A stretch of 64,000 nucleotides of DNA from Proteiniphilum sp. UBA1403 (GCA_002305715.1 DBQD01000074.1:1-64000), one strand, 5' to 3'. Positions 6,131-15,743 are shown, numbered from the stretch's first letter. Notes: generated by a model from the letters alone, not told the origin. Program-made: numbers and translations.

Positions 6131-8041
6131 TTACTTCACCTCTTCATAATCTACGTCGGTCACGTCGTCACCCGGTTTGCTGTTGTTCTGTGCGGACTGT
6201 TGACCGGCATCAGCTCCTGGTTGTGGACCAGCTTGTGCATTTGCTGCATTGTACATTTCTTGTGAAGCGGCTTGGAAAGCGTTGTTCAGCTCGGTTGTTG
6301 CAGCGTCAATTCCATCTAAATTCTGAGCCTTGTGCGCTTCTTTCAGTTTGGCAAGTGCAGCTTCAATGGGTGCCTTCTTGTCGGCCGGGATCTTGTCACC
6401 CAGTTCTTGCAGCTGTTTTTCAGTCTGGAAGATGGTAGAATCGGCATGATTCAACTTATCGATGCGTTCCTTTTCACGTTTGTCGGCTTCAGCATTTGCA
6501 GCTGCCTCCTCTTTCATGCGCTTGATCTCGTCATCGCTTAGGCCGGAAGATGCTTCAATACGGATTTTCTGTTCCTTGTTGGTGGCTTTGTCCTTGGCCG
6601 ATACACTCAAAATACCGTTTGCATCGATGTCGAAGGTTACCTCAATCTGTGGTACACCTCTTGGTGCGGGTGGAATACCATCTAAGTTGAACACTCCAAT
6701 CTGTTTGTTGTCACGTGCCATAGCGCGTTCGCCTTGTAGAACATTTATTTGTACCGATGGCTGGTTGTCGCTGGCCGTAGAGAATACTTCGCTCTTTCTT
6801 GTTGGGATGGTGGTGTTTGCATCAATCAACTTGGTCATTACGCCACCCATTGTTTCAATACCCAATGAAAGTGGAGTCACATCCAGCAGCAATACATCCT
6901 TTACTTCACCGGTAAGAACAGCACCCTGAATAGCAGCACCAATAGCTACTACTTCGTCGGGGTTCACCCCTTTGTGCGGTTTCTTGCCGAAAAGCTTTTC
7001 AACCAAGTCCTGAACAGCAGGAATACGGGTTGAGCCACCCACCAAGATTACTTCATCGATATCGGAGTTGCTCATTCCAGCATCCTTCATCGCATTCTGA
7101 CAAGGAGCAACGCACTTCTGCAACAGGTCGTCGATCAACTGTTCGAATTTTGCGCGAGACAGTGTTTTTACCAAGTGCTTGGGTATACCGTTCACCGGCA
7201 TGATGTAGGGCAGGTTTATTTCTGTGCTAGTTGCACTTGAAAGTTCAATCTTAGCCTTTTCTGCTGCTTCCTTCAAACGTTGCAGTGCCATAGGATCCTT
7301 GCGCAGATCAACACCTTCTTCGTTGAGAAATTCACCAGCAAGCCAGTCGATGATGCGGTGGTCGAAGTCGTCACCACCAAGGTGGGTGTCACCATTGGTC
7401 GATTTCACTTCAAAGACACCGTCGCCCAGTTCCAAAATAGAGATATCGAAAGTACCGCCACCCAGGTCGAATACGGCAATCTTGGAGTCTTTGTTTTGTT
7501 TGTCGAGTCCGTATGCCAATGCCGCAGCAGTTGGCTCATTCACAATACGACGAACGGTAAGACCTGCAATCTCTCCAGCTTCCTTGGTAGCTTGACGCTG
7601 AGCGTCGCTAAAGTATGCCGGAACAGTAATCACTGCTTCCTTAACCTCTTGTCCCAAGTGATCTTCGGCGGTTTTTTTCATCTTCTGCAAGATGATAGCC
7701 GAAATTTCCTGCGGTGAATATAAGTGCCCGTTAATATCTACACGGGGTGTATTATTGTCGCCACGCACCACTTTGTAGGGTACGCGTCCAATTTCTTTCT
7801 GAACCCTGTCGAACGTCTCACCCATGAATGTTTTTATGGAGAAGATTGTGTTGTGGGGGTTGGTGATGGCCTGTCTTTTAGCAGGATCTCCTACTTTGCG
7901 TTCACCACTGTCCATGAATGCAACGACAGAAGGTGTAGTCCTTTTTCCTTCATTGTTGGGGATTACCACCGGCTCGTTACCCTCCATGACGGACACGCAC
8001 GAGTTGGTTGTTCCCAGGTCTATTCCGATAATTTTTCCCAT
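6131..8041 (-). CDS. dnaK: Chaperone DnaK (Hsp70)
   Basis: A 636-residue full-length Hsp70. The ATPase domain opens with IIGIDLGTTNSC, has the second phosphate motif DLGGGTFDIS and the adenosine motif ILVGGSTRIP. The substrate-binding domain starts after the linker VLLLDVTPLSLG, followed by the helical lid and the C-terminal tail ending DVTDVDYEEVK, the usual EEVK-like end of bacterial DnaK. It folds proteins in the cytoplasm together with DnaJ and GrpE, whose genes are not in the window. It is monocistronic, with a terminator at 6062-6098. The upstream region has no CIRCE element; a 37-base dyad at 8183-8219 is a regulatory candidate. Confidence 0.98.
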   Translation of the reverse strand: MGKIIGIDLGTTNSCVSVMEGNEPVVIPNNEGKRTTPSVVAFMDSGERKVGDPAKRQAITNPHNTIFSIKTFMGETFDRVQKEIGRVPYKVVRGDNNTPRVDINGHLYSPQEISAIILQKMKKTAEDHLGQEVKEAVITVPAYFSDAQRQATKEAGEIAGLTVRRIVNEPTAAALAYGLDKQNKDSKIAVFDLGGGTFDISILELGDGVFEVKSTNGDTHLGGDDFDHRIIDWLAGEFLNEEGVDLRKDPMALQRLKEAAEKAKIELSSATSTEINLPYIMPVNGIPKHLVKTLSRAKFEQLIDDLLQKCVAPCQNAMKDAGMSNSDIDEVILVGGSTRIPAVQDLVEKLFGKKPHKGVNPDEVVAIGAAIQGAVLTGEVKDVLLLDVTPLSLGIETMGGVMTKLIDANTTIPTRKSEVFSTASDNQPSVQINVLQGERAMARDNKQIGVFNLDGIPPAPRGVPQIEVTFDIDANGILSVSAKDKATNKEQKIRIEASSGLSDDEIKRMKEEAAANAEADKREKERIDKLNHADSTIFQTEKQLQELGDKIPADKKAPIEAALAKLKEAHKAQNLDGIDAATTELNNAFQAASQEMYNAANAQAGPQPGADAGQQSAQNNSKPGDDVTDVDYEEVK

Positions 8042-8182
8042 AGTTTGTATATATTTAATTTTGTTTCCAGTCTTATGCTGTTTGGTTTACGTTATACGTT
8101 GATCTCCATTTTTACGGAGTCCTTATTTATATATCTTTCTTTTTTCAAATGTTGTGCCAAAATTTTTCCATTGTTGTCATTC

Positions 8183-8219
8183 TGCCATTATGTCGCATTA
8201 ATTTTGTGCAATGATGGCA
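8183..8219. promoter_or_regulatory. Imperfect dyad between dnaK and the DUF4301 gene
   Basis: The outer arms TGCCAT (8183-8188) and ATGGCA (8214-8219) are perfect complements, and further matching positions inside make about 11 of 15 arm positions symmetric. It lies in the 312-base divergent region 8042-8353, about 140 bases before the dnaK ATG. It may be an operator or a fortuitous palindrome. The rest of that region shows no gene. Confidence 0.35.
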
Positions 8220-8297
8220 TCATTTAGCTTTCTTTGAAACTGTTACATGATCCGAAAAAATGTTCATTCTCAAGGGGAAAAGTATGGGAAGTTTTAC

Positions 8298-8305
8298 TAT
8301 CTTTG
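8298..8305 (+). promoter_or_regulatory. Promoter -7 box candidate for the DUF4301 gene
   Basis: TATCTTTG matches TAnnTTTG and lies 48 bases before the ATG at 8354. The -33 TTG is not evident at the usual distance. Confidence 0.45.
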
Positions 8306-8353
8306 AATTATTAGAAATTTAAACATTTTTCAGCATAAAAATCGTTACAGCCT

Positions 8354-9871
8354 ATGTTCAGTCAGCAAGATATTGATTTAATACGAGAAAAAGGTATCAC
8401 AGAAGCTCAGATAGATGCCCAGTTGCGTCACTTCCGTGAGGGATTTCCCTACTTGCCCATTGAAGCAGCAGCCTCGGTGGAAAAGGGTATCATGCGTGTG
8501 ACGGAAGAGGAAGAAAAGGTCTACCTGGATGCATGGAATGAATACCTGAAAAGTGAGCGAAAGATAGTAAAATTTGTACCTGCTTCCGGTGCGGCAAGTC
8601 GCATGTTTAAGGATCTTTTTTCCTTTATGGATGCAGCGTATGATACGCCAACCACAGATGTAGAGAAGACTTTTTTCTCCCATCTGACGAAGTTCGCCTT
8701 TTTTGTTGCTCTCGATGAGACATGCAAAGATCTTTTAGGAAAGGGTGCTGAGGAGTTATGCCAAGAGGGTAAATATAAAGAGGTGGTTGCCGCATTGCTT
8801 TATCCCGATGGACTGAATTATGGAAACATGCCAAAAGGGTTGCTGCTGTTTCACAAATATCCCGAAGGAAACAGAACCCCAATGGGGGAACATTTGACAG
8901 AAGGAACTCTCTATGCCAAGAATTCTGACAATAAGGTGCGTGTGCATTTCACTGTCTCGCCGGAACACATAGATATGTTTGAGCTACTGGTGGCTGCTAG
9001 AAAAGTGAATTACGAATTCAAGTTGGGGGCCTCCATATCGGTTACTTTCAGTATTCAAAAACCATCGACCGATACTATTGCGGTGAATATGGAGAATAAG
9101 CCATTTCGCGAGGAGGGTGGGGCGTTGCTTTTCCGTCCGGGGGGTCATGGAGCGTTGATAGAGAACCTGAACGATCTGGATGCAGATATCCTGTTTATCA
9201 AGAATATCGACAATGTTGTTCCCGACAGACTGAAGGAGAATGAGGCCCATTACAAAAAATTGTTGGCCGGCATTCTGGTGACAATGCAGAAACGGGCATT
9301 TGCCTATTTGGGTAAACTTGAAACGGGCAAAGTTACCTCCGATGAATTGGATGAAATGCTGGCATTTACAGAAAATGAACTCTGTATTTCCTATCCGGGT
9401 ACTTTTGAAACCGATGAAGAACTAAAGGTATACCTGAAAAAGAAGCTCGACCGACCATTTCGAGTGTGCGGTATGGTGAAAAATGAGGGGGAACCGGGTG
9501 GTGGACCGTTTATTGTGCGTAATGCCGATGGGACAACATCACTCCAAATTCTGGAGAGTTCACAAATAAACAAACGGGACGAAAAGGCTATGTGTGCTTT
9601 TAAAAATGGATCGCATTTTAATCCGGTCGATTTGGTCTGTGGTGTTAAATGCTATCAGGATAATAAGTTCGACCTGACGAAGTTTGTGGATCGGAGCACA
9701 GGTTTTATCTCCTATAAATCTAAAAATGGGAAAGAGTTGAAGGCATTGGAACTCCCGGGATTGTGGAATGGGGCCATGAGCGACTGGAACACTATTTTTG
9801 TGGAAGTGCCTGTCTCAACCTTTAATCCGGTGAAGAGTGTAATCGACCTACTTAGACCGGAGCATCAGTAG
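8354..9871 (+). CDS. DUF4301 family protein
   Basis: A 505-residue cytoplasmic protein with no signal peptide. Its overall sequence is that of the DUF4301 family, conserved in Bacteroidetes and without a known function. Conserved-looking blocks are VPASGAASRMFKDLF near residues 76-90, PKGLLLFHKYPEGNRTP near 160-176 and RPGGHGALIENLNDLDADI near 258-276. The second and third blocks are reminiscent of sugar-nucleotide transferases, which is only an impression. It is divergent from dnaK and ends at a strong terminator, so it is a single-gene unit. Confidence 0.85.
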   Translation: MFSQQDIDLIREKGITEAQIDAQLRHFREGFPYLPIEAAASVEKGIMRVTEEEEKVYLDAWNEYLKSERKIVKFVPASGAASRMFKDLFSFMDAAYDTPTTDVEKTFFSHLTKFAFFVALDETCKDLLGKGAEELCQEGKYKEVVAALLYPDGLNYGNMPKGLLLFHKYPEGNRTPMGEHLTEGTLYAKNSDNKVRVHFTVSPEHIDMFELLVAARKVNYEFKLGASISVTFSIQKPSTDTIAVNMENKPFREEGGALLFRPGGHGALIENLNDLDADILFIKNIDNVVPDRLKENEAHYKKLLAGILVTMQKRAFAYLGKLETGKVTSDELDEMLAFTENELCISYPGTFETDEELKVYLKKKLDRPFRVCGMVKNEGEPGGGPFIVRNADGTTSLQILESSQINKRDEKAMCAFKNGSHFNPVDLVCGVKCYQDNKFDLTKFVDRSTGFISYKSKNGKELKALELPGLWNGAMSDWNTIFVEVPVSTFNPVKSVIDLLRPEHQ

Positions 9872-9901
9872 TGATGCGCTCAATACAATATAATATGCGA
9901 A

Positions 9902-9933
9902 AATCCGTTTAGTTGCTAAACGGATTTTTTTTT
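9902..9933 (+). terminator. Intrinsic terminator after the DUF4301 gene
   Basis: AATCCGTTTAG and CTAAACGGATT form a perfect 11-base stem with a TTG loop, followed by a run of nine T residues. It is one of the strongest terminators in the window. The T-run ends inside the TTG that appears to start the next gene. Confidence 0.9.
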
Positions 9934-11902
9934 GAGAAAGAGCGTCATCTATATTCTATTTTCAATTGCGTTGCTCATGGTAGCTTGTAATCAGGCGAAG
10001 CTGAGCGATGCTCGCTCCTATTATCTTAGCGGTGCATACCACGCTGCAAGCGAGACCTATAGGAAGCTCTACAGGCAGACGCCTCGAGATGAACAAGCCC
10101 TGCGAGGAGTGGTCGCTTTTGAAATGGCCGAAAACTATCGGGCGCTTAACCAGTCGGCACGTGCCGCAGAAGCATACAGTAATGCCATTCGCTTAGGTTA
10201 TCCTGATACAATGATGTTTCTCTCCTATGCGCAGATGCTACATCGTGAAGGGAAATACCAGCAGGCACTCGATGCATACACCAATTTTCTGACTATGAAA
10301 CCCAATCATCCCCTTGCGCTAAACGGAATTGAGGGGGTGGTGTTGGCACAGCAGGAAACACCGTCTCGGTATGAGGTGAAGCGGATGGAGCTTTTCAATT
10401 CTACACGTAGTGAGTTCAGTCCCTTGCTCACGCGCCACGATCAACAACTCTATTTTGCATCCTCCAGAGAGAATGTTCCAGGGGAGAGAAGAAGCATAGT
10501 GACCGGAATGAAGTACAACGATTTGTTTGTTGTGGAGAAAGATGTGCAGGGTAATTGGAAGAGGCCTGTTCGTATTCCGGATGCAGTCAATACCGAATAT
10601 GATGAGGGTACACCCTCCTTTTCCGGCGATGGTGAATGGATGTACTACACATTTAGCGGGGCAGAGGAAGGTAAGCAGCTTCTTCCTTCTATTTATTATT
10701 CAAAACGGGTGAATGGTATGTGGAGTGCTGGACGCCCTCTTCAGATAGTACCCAATGATACGTTGTCGCTCTTTGCTCATCCGGCTCTATCTTCTTCGGG
10801 TGACTATCTCTATTTTGTATCCGACATGCCGGGAGGAATGGGGGGAAAGGATATTTGGCGAGTAACCATTGCTGGAAACCGTGTGATGGGGGTGCCAGAG
10901 AACCTTGGTACTTCTCTCAATACGCCCGGGGATGAGATGTTTCCCTATATGCGCACCGATTCGACTCTTTATTTTTCATCAAACGGACATCCCGGAAGAG
11001 GTGGGCTCGATTTGTTTATGGCTCACTACAAGGAAAGTAGACGCGATTGGCAAATATCCTCCTTGCCGCAACCGCTCAATTCGTCGGCCGATGATTTCGG
11101 AATTACGTTCCTGCACAATACAGAGGCGGGCTTTTTTAGCTCCAACAGAGACGATCTACGTGGATATGATCATATATACTCATTTGCTTATCGCGAAGCA
11201 ACGATCTCAATTACCGGTATTGTGGTGGATCAGGAAGATCAGTTTCTTGTCGGTGCTTCTGTATATGTGGAGGGAAGCGATGGCTCTATTCGCCCTTTGT
11301 TTACCAATCGACAGGGTGAATACCGGTTCAAAGCGGCTCCGGGTGTAACCTATTTGTTCAAGGTCGAGGTTGATGGCTTTCTAGAACAGAAGCAGACACT
11401 GACTACCCTTACGGAGGAGAGAGATACGGTTTATTTTGTCGATTTTGAGATGATTCCCTATGATATGCCGATTATTTTAGAGCAAATTTTCTTTGATTAT
11501 GATCGTGCTACACTTCGACCTGAATCGAAACAGGAACTCGACAGCCTTGTGGCAATTCTTCACAATTATCCGGATATTACCATTGAACTTACGGCTCATA
11601 CCGATCGGCATGGCGATGAGGCATATAATCTTGATCTCTCCACAAGAAGGGCGAAGTCGGTATTGGATTATCTGGTTGCAAATGGCATCTGTGAGGAGCG
11701 AATACAGGCGGTGGGGCGAGGTGAGACCGAACCAATAACAGTGGGAAAAAGTATCGCTGATCGGTATGACTTTTTAATGGAGGGTGATCGCCTTACGGAG
11801 TCGTTCATTGAACAGCTCACTCCATCGCAGCAAGTTGTTGCTGATCAGATTAACCGAAGGACTGAATTCCGCATAGGCCGACCTACTTTCTTCATCCCCT
11901 GA
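9932..11902 (+). CDS. PorE-like outer-membrane lipoprotein: TPR, beta-propeller, CRD and OmpA domains
   Basis: A 656-residue lipoprotein with lipobox LLMVAC (Cys19). The domain order is TPR-like helices (about 25-135), a PD40/WD40-type beta-propeller (about 150-420, with repeats such as YFASSRE, YYTFSG and YFVSDMPGG), a carboxypeptidase-regulatory-like fold (about 432-505) and an OmpA C-terminal peptidoglycan-binding domain (about 520-650, IFFDYDRATLRPES and TAHTDRHGDE). The order and length match PorE of the Porphyromonas type IX secretion system, though other Bacteroidetes proteins share it. The only plausible start is TTG at 9932; the next ATG lies inside the signal peptide. Confidence 0.82.
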   Translation: MRKSVIYILFSIALLMVACNQAKLSDARSYYLSGAYHAASETYRKLYRQTPRDEQALRGVVAFEMAENYRALNQSARAAEAYSNAIRLGYPDTMMFLSYAQMLHREGKYQQALDAYTNFLTMKPNHPLALNGIEGVVLAQQETPSRYEVKRMELFNSTRSEFSPLLTRHDQQLYFASSRENVPGERRSIVTGMKYNDLFVVEKDVQGNWKRPVRIPDAVNTEYDEGTPSFSGDGEWMYYTFSGAEEGKQLLPSIYYSKRVNGMWSAGRPLQIVPNDTLSLFAHPALSSSGDYLYFVSDMPGGMGGKDIWRVTIAGNRVMGVPENLGTSLNTPGDEMFPYMRTDSTLYFSSNGHPGRGGLDLFMAHYKESRRDWQISSLPQPLNSSADDFGITFLHNTEAGFFSSNRDDLRGYDHIYSFAYREATISITGIVVDQEDQFLVGASVYVEGSDGSIRPLFTNRQGEYRFKAAPGVTYLFKVEVDGFLEQKQTLTTLTEERDTVYFVDFEMIPYDMPIILEQIFFDYDRATLRPESKQELDSLVAILHNYPDITIELTAHTDRHGDEAYNLDLSTRRAKSVLDYLVANGICEERIQAVGRGETEPITVGKSIADRYDFLMEGDRLTESFIEQLTPSQQVVADQINRRTEFRIGRPTFFIP

Positions 11903-11985
11903 AATTAGATTATCCAAAATAATGTGTAATTTTGTTTGTCGAAGATGCAGTTTGAAATCGGGCTGCAAAGACAAGGGTGTGTGAG

Positions 11986-12888
11986 ATGGGTATGAAGTTG
12001 AAATGCTTGTTTGTGTGGATGATTGCCGTAGCCGGTGCTTTTCCCCTGTCTGCGCAGGGGCTGAACGCTACTGTAAAGGTGCACGCTCAGGCTGTTGAAG
12101 GGAATAACAAACAACTTTTCACATCTCTTGAAGATGCGCTGAACTCCTTCATTAAAGGGAATCGCTGGAGTGATCTCACTGGCAGGGTGAATGAAAAAAT
12201 TGATTGCAGCTTCACACTACTACTTACAGATGTGTTGTCTGCTAGCTCCTTCCGAGCTGAGCTCTATGTGCAGGCTCGTAAGCAGGTTGGCAATACTTCT
12301 GCGACGATTCCTTTGGTTGCATTACGCGATAAACAGTTTGAGTTCGATTATACAGCCTATCAACCGTTGTCGTTCGATTTGTATGCGGTGCGGGATAATT
12401 TGACAGCTACAATTGCATTTTATACCTATCTGATTCTCGGACTGGAGGCCGATAGTGAAGAACTCCTTGGTGGTACTCCTTTTTTTCGGAACATGAACCA
12501 GCTGGCTCATGCTGCGCAGTCATACGGATGGCGAGGCTGGGAAAGTGATAAGAGGAACAGCCGGAGTAGGACTGTCATGGCAAATACATTCAATGATCCA
12601 TATGGTGAGGTGTTTCGGAAGATGTGGTATCGGTATCATGATTGGAGCTACAATCGGTTGTCTGCTGCTAATGCAGGAGTAGAAGAGGGTATGGCAGTGG
12701 TGAATACCCTTGCTCAACTGCACAACGAACGACCTACCTCAGCTTTGATACAGCTGTTTGGCGATGCAAAACTCGATGAACTGACACAGTTTCTTATGAA
12801 CGCCAATGGATGGGAAAAACAAAAGGCTTATCAAATACTACGTGCAATTTATCCCACACGGGGAGACGTGCTTGATAAACTGAGATGA
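11986..12888 (+). CDS. DUF4835 family protein (PorD-like)
   Basis: About 300 residues with a signal peptide ending near PLSAQG. The body matches the DUF4835 family, members of which are called PorD, a type IX secretion component of unclear role. Recognisable blocks are LEDALNSFIKGNRWS, FAYTAY-like FDYTAYQPLSFD and the YTYLILGLEADS segment. The ATGs at 11986 and 11992 are both possible; the GTG at 11977 is less likely. A -7 box candidate (TAATTTTG) is at 11927-11934. It is followed after 7 bases by recN, an arrangement also usual in Bacteroidales without type IX secretion, so the secretion role is uncertain. Confidence 0.8.
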   Translation: MGMKLKCLFVWMIAVAGAFPLSAQGLNATVKVHAQAVEGNNKQLFTSLEDALNSFIKGNRWSDLTGRVNEKIDCSFTLLLTDVLSASSFRAELYVQARKQVGNTSATIPLVALRDKQFEFDYTAYQPLSFDLYAVRDNLTATIAFYTYLILGLEADSEELLGGTPFFRNMNQLAHAAQSYGWRGWESDKRNSRSRTVMANTFNDPYGEVFRKMWYRYHDWSYNRLSAANAGVEEGMAVVNTLAQLHNERPTSALIQLFGDAKLDELTQFLMNANGWEKQKAYQILRAIYPTRGDVLDKLR

Positions 12889-12895
12889 GATTAAT

Positions 12896-14569
12896 ATGTT
12901 AAAATCACTGTCTATACAAAATTACGCTCTGATCGACGAATTACAGATATCCTTCGATAAAGGCTTTTCTGTGATTACCGGTGAAACGGGAGCGGGTAAA
13001 TCCATAATTCTGGGCGCACTCTCTTTGGTCCTCGGACAACGTGCCGATGCACGTTATATTAAACAGGGGGAGTCGCGCTGTGTGATTGAAGCGGTTTTTG
13101 ATATATCTGCCTATGAGATGAAGCCTCATTTTGATGCACTCGATTGGGTATACGACGGCGATGAATGTATTCTGCGCCGTGAAATATGGTCGAATGGTAA
13201 GTCGAGAGCCTTCGTGAACGACTCACCAGTATACCAGGCCGATCTGAAAGATTTTGGCGATAAGTTGATTGATATTCATTCGCAACATCAAAATTTGGCG
13301 CTGAGCGATAGCCGCTTTCAATTGAAGGTGGTAGATCTGCTTGCCGATACCGGAGAGGAAAAAGAGGCATATGAAGCGGCTTACGCCTCTTTTCGTTCTG
13401 TGGAACAACAGTTGAAAGAGTTGCAGCTACAGGCACGAAAAAGCAAAGAGGAGGAGGATTATCTTCGTTTCCAGTACACCGCATTAACAGATGCTGATCT
13501 GCAACCCGGCGAGCAGGAGTTGTTGGAGAGCGAATTGGAAGCGGTTACACATTCGGAAGAGATTAAATCGGGACTCTTTGCAGTCTCAGGGTTGCTATCG
13601 GGTGATGAGCAGAATGTGACCTCTTCATTACGCGTGATAAAAGATACAATGCAACAACTGCAGCAGGTTTATCCCAAAGTTGAGGAATTGGCAGTTAGGG
13701 CAGAAACGGCCTATATCGATTTAAAGGATATGGCAGTGGAGGTGTCGCGTATCTTTGAGGATATAGACTTCGACCCAAATCGTCAGCAGCAGTTGGAAGA
13801 GAGATTGAGCATTATCTACGACCTGCAGAAAAAACATGCGGTGAATACAGTGGATCAGCTGATTCAGTTGCGTGATCAATTGGGTGTGCAGCTCCAGCAA
13901 ATTGATTCTCTCGATGATCGTTTGGCTTCTTTGGAGAAGGAGGTGGAGTTGAAGCGCACAGTCATGTTGGAGAAAGCCGGACTTCTATCCGAAAAGAGGG
14001 CTGCCGCCGCTCCGGTCATTGAACATCAACTCATGGAAAGACTGTCTTTCCTGAAGATGCCTCATACCCGATTCCGCTGCTCGTTGATACCCAAAACACA
14101 ACCCGATGCAACGGGGAATGATCAGGTTGAGTTTCTCTTTTCTGCCAATAAGAACACAGAGCTACAACCTGTGTCGCAAGTCGCATCAGGAGGTGAAATA
14201 TCGCGTTTGATGCTCTGTTTGAAATCGATGATTGCAGGTGCTACCGCACTACCAACCATCATTTTTGATGAGATTGATACCGGTACATCAGGTGATGTGG
14301 CGGATAAACTGGGTGTAATCATGCAGGAAATGAGCAGGCAGATGCAGGTGATCACCATCACCCATTTGCCGCAAATAGCATCGAAGGGGTATTCCCATTT
14401 TGTGGTCTACAAAGAAGAAAAGGACAACATGGTCTCCACCCAACTACGGCAACTTACACCCGATGAGAGAGTTGTTGAAATTGCACGCATGCTCAGCGGG
14501 GCAGAGATCTCCGTGCAAGCAATGGAAAATGCCCGAGTAATGCTGGGGGAACAACGGATTAAATCGTAA
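12896..14569 (+). CDS. recN: DNA repair protein RecN
   Basis: A 557-residue SMC-like ATPase used in double-strand break repair. Walker A is GETGAGKS (residues 29-36). A long coiled-coil middle (about 155-370, many Q/E/L heptads) follows. The ABC signature region SGGEISRLMLCLK and Walker B IIFDEIDTGTSGD lie near the C terminus. The length is normal for RecN. It sits 7 bases after the PorD-like gene and 17 bases before rlmB in one apparent operon. Confidence 0.97.
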   Translation: MLKSLSIQNYALIDELQISFDKGFSVITGETGAGKSIILGALSLVLGQRADARYIKQGESRCVIEAVFDISAYEMKPHFDALDWVYDGDECILRREIWSNGKSRAFVNDSPVYQADLKDFGDKLIDIHSQHQNLALSDSRFQLKVVDLLADTGEEKEAYEAAYASFRSVEQQLKELQLQARKSKEEEDYLRFQYTALTDADLQPGEQELLESELEAVTHSEEIKSGLFAVSGLLSGDEQNVTSSLRVIKDTMQQLQQVYPKVEELAVRAETAYIDLKDMAVEVSRIFEDIDFDPNRQQQLEERLSIIYDLQKKHAVNTVDQLIQLRDQLGVQLQQIDSLDDRLASLEKEVELKRTVMLEKAGLLSEKRAAAAPVIEHQLMERLSFLKMPHTRFRCSLIPKTQPDATGNDQVEFLFSANKNTELQPVSQVASGGEISRLMLCLKSMIAGATALPTIIFDEIDTGTSGDVADKLGVIMQEMSRQMQVITITHLPQIASKGYSHFVVYKEEKDNMVSTQLRQLTPDERVVEIARMLSGAEISVQAMENARVMLGEQRIKS

Positions 14570-14586
14570 GTATAAATAACAATAGA

Positions 14587-15336
14587 ATGAAAGAAAAAGA
14601 GATGATTTTCGGCATCCGTGCCGTGATGGAAGCGGTGGAAGCCGGAAAAGATATCGATAAGGTGCTGGTAAAGAGAGAGCTGTCTGGAGATCTCTTCCTG
14701 GAGTTACAACAGCTGCTTCGTACTTACGAGATACCATTGCAGAAGGTGCCACTTGAACGCATCGACCGGATAACTCGAAAGAACCACCAGGGTGTGATCG
14801 CTTTTACCTCTGCTGTTACATATCAGAAGTTGGAGGATATTGTGCCAATGCTGTACGAGGAGGGTAAAAATCCACTGATTGTTGTGTTGGATGGGGTAAC
14901 CGATGTGCGTAATTTCGGAGCTATTGCACGAACGTGTGAAGTGGCTGGTGTGCATGCCATTGTTATTCCTGCAAGGGGTAGTGTGACAGTGAATGCCGAT
15001 GCCATTAAAACCTCTGCCGGTGCGTTGCATACTATTCCGGTTTGCCGGGAACAAAATCTGAAAGATGCTATTGTCTTTCTTAAAAATAGTGGTATTAAAG
15101 TGGTCGCAGCAACCGAAAAGGCTGCTCGTTTTTATACGGAATCTGATTTATCTGTGCCAACAGCCATTGTTATGGGGGCAGAAGATACCGGAGTGGCGAC
15201 AGACAACTTGCGCGTGTGCGACGAGCTACTAAAGATACCGCAGTCGGGTACAATTCAGTCCCTCAACGTCTCTGTTGCAGCAGGTGTTCTAATTTATGAA
15301 GTCGTTCGCCAAAGAAATCTGGCGATTAATAGCTAA
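14587..15336 (+). CDS. rlmB: 23S rRNA (guanosine-2'-O-)-methyltransferase RlmB (TrmH/SpoU family)
   Basis: A 249-residue SPOUT methyltransferase. An N-terminal substrate-binding domain (residues 1-70, opening with IFGIRAVMEAVEAGK) is followed by the knotted catalytic domain. SPOUT motif 1 is DGVTDVRNFGAIARTCE, motif 2 IVMGAEDTGV and motif 3 IPQSGTIQSLNVSVAAGV. RlmB modifies G2251 in Escherichia coli 23S rRNA. The exact target is assumed from the family. It follows recN closely, in the same direction. Confidence 0.92.
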   Translation: MKEKEMIFGIRAVMEAVEAGKDIDKVLVKRELSGDLFLELQQLLRTYEIPLQKVPLERIDRITRKNHQGVIAFTSAVTYQKLEDIVPMLYEEGKNPLIVVLDGVTDVRNFGAIARTCEVAGVHAIVIPARGSVTVNADAIKTSAGALHTIPVCREQNLKDAIVFLKNSGIKVVAATEKAARFYTESDLSVPTAIVMGAEDTGVATDNLRVCDELLKIPQSGTIQSLNVSVAAGVLIYEVVRQRNLAINS

Positions 15337-15362
15337 CAAATTATATTCCACTCATCACAATT

Positions 15363-15743
15363 ATGAACAAAAAAGTAATTTCTTCAAACAATGCTCCAGC
15401 AGCCATTGGCCCATATAGTCAGGCTATTGAAGCAAATGGTATGATCTTTTTATCGGGTGTGCTTCCCATTGATCCTGCAACGGGCTTGCTCGTTGAGGGA
15501 GGTGTGAAGGAACAAACCGCGCAGATCTTTCAAAATATTAAAGCTGTATTGGCTGCTGCCGATGCAGATGTGTCGAACATCGTTAAGACAACAGTCTTTC
15601 TGGATGATATGGCGCTTTTTGCAGACATGAATGAGGTATATGCCGCACAGTTTAATGAAATTTTTCCGTCTCGTTCGGCCTTTGCTGTTAAGTCTCTTCC
15701 TAAAAATGCATTGGTGGAAATTGAGGTAATTGCAATGAAATGA
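15363..15743 (+). CDS. ridA: RidA family 2-iminobutanoate/2-iminopropanoate deaminase
   Basis: A 126-residue YjgF/RidA protein. It has the family opening (SSNNAPAAIGPYSQAIE), the central FLSGVLPIDPATG block and the C-terminal SRSAFAVKSLPKNALVEIEV block with the active-site arginine (SRSA). RidA hydrolyses reactive enamine/imine intermediates from PLP enzymes. Its stop overlaps the start of the following YccF gene by 4 bases (ATGA), so the two are translationally coupled. Confidence 0.95.
   Translation: MNKKVISSNNAPAAIGPYSQAIEANGMIFLSGVLPIDPATGLLVEGGVKEQTAQIFQNIKAVLAAADADVSNIVKTTVFLDDMALFADMNEVYAAQFNEIFPSRSAFAVKSLPKNALVEIEVIAMK

Noticed and set aside
7280..8227. Long plus-strand frames opposite dnaK
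   Set aside because: They are antisense shadows of a highly conserved gene and have no protein-family features.
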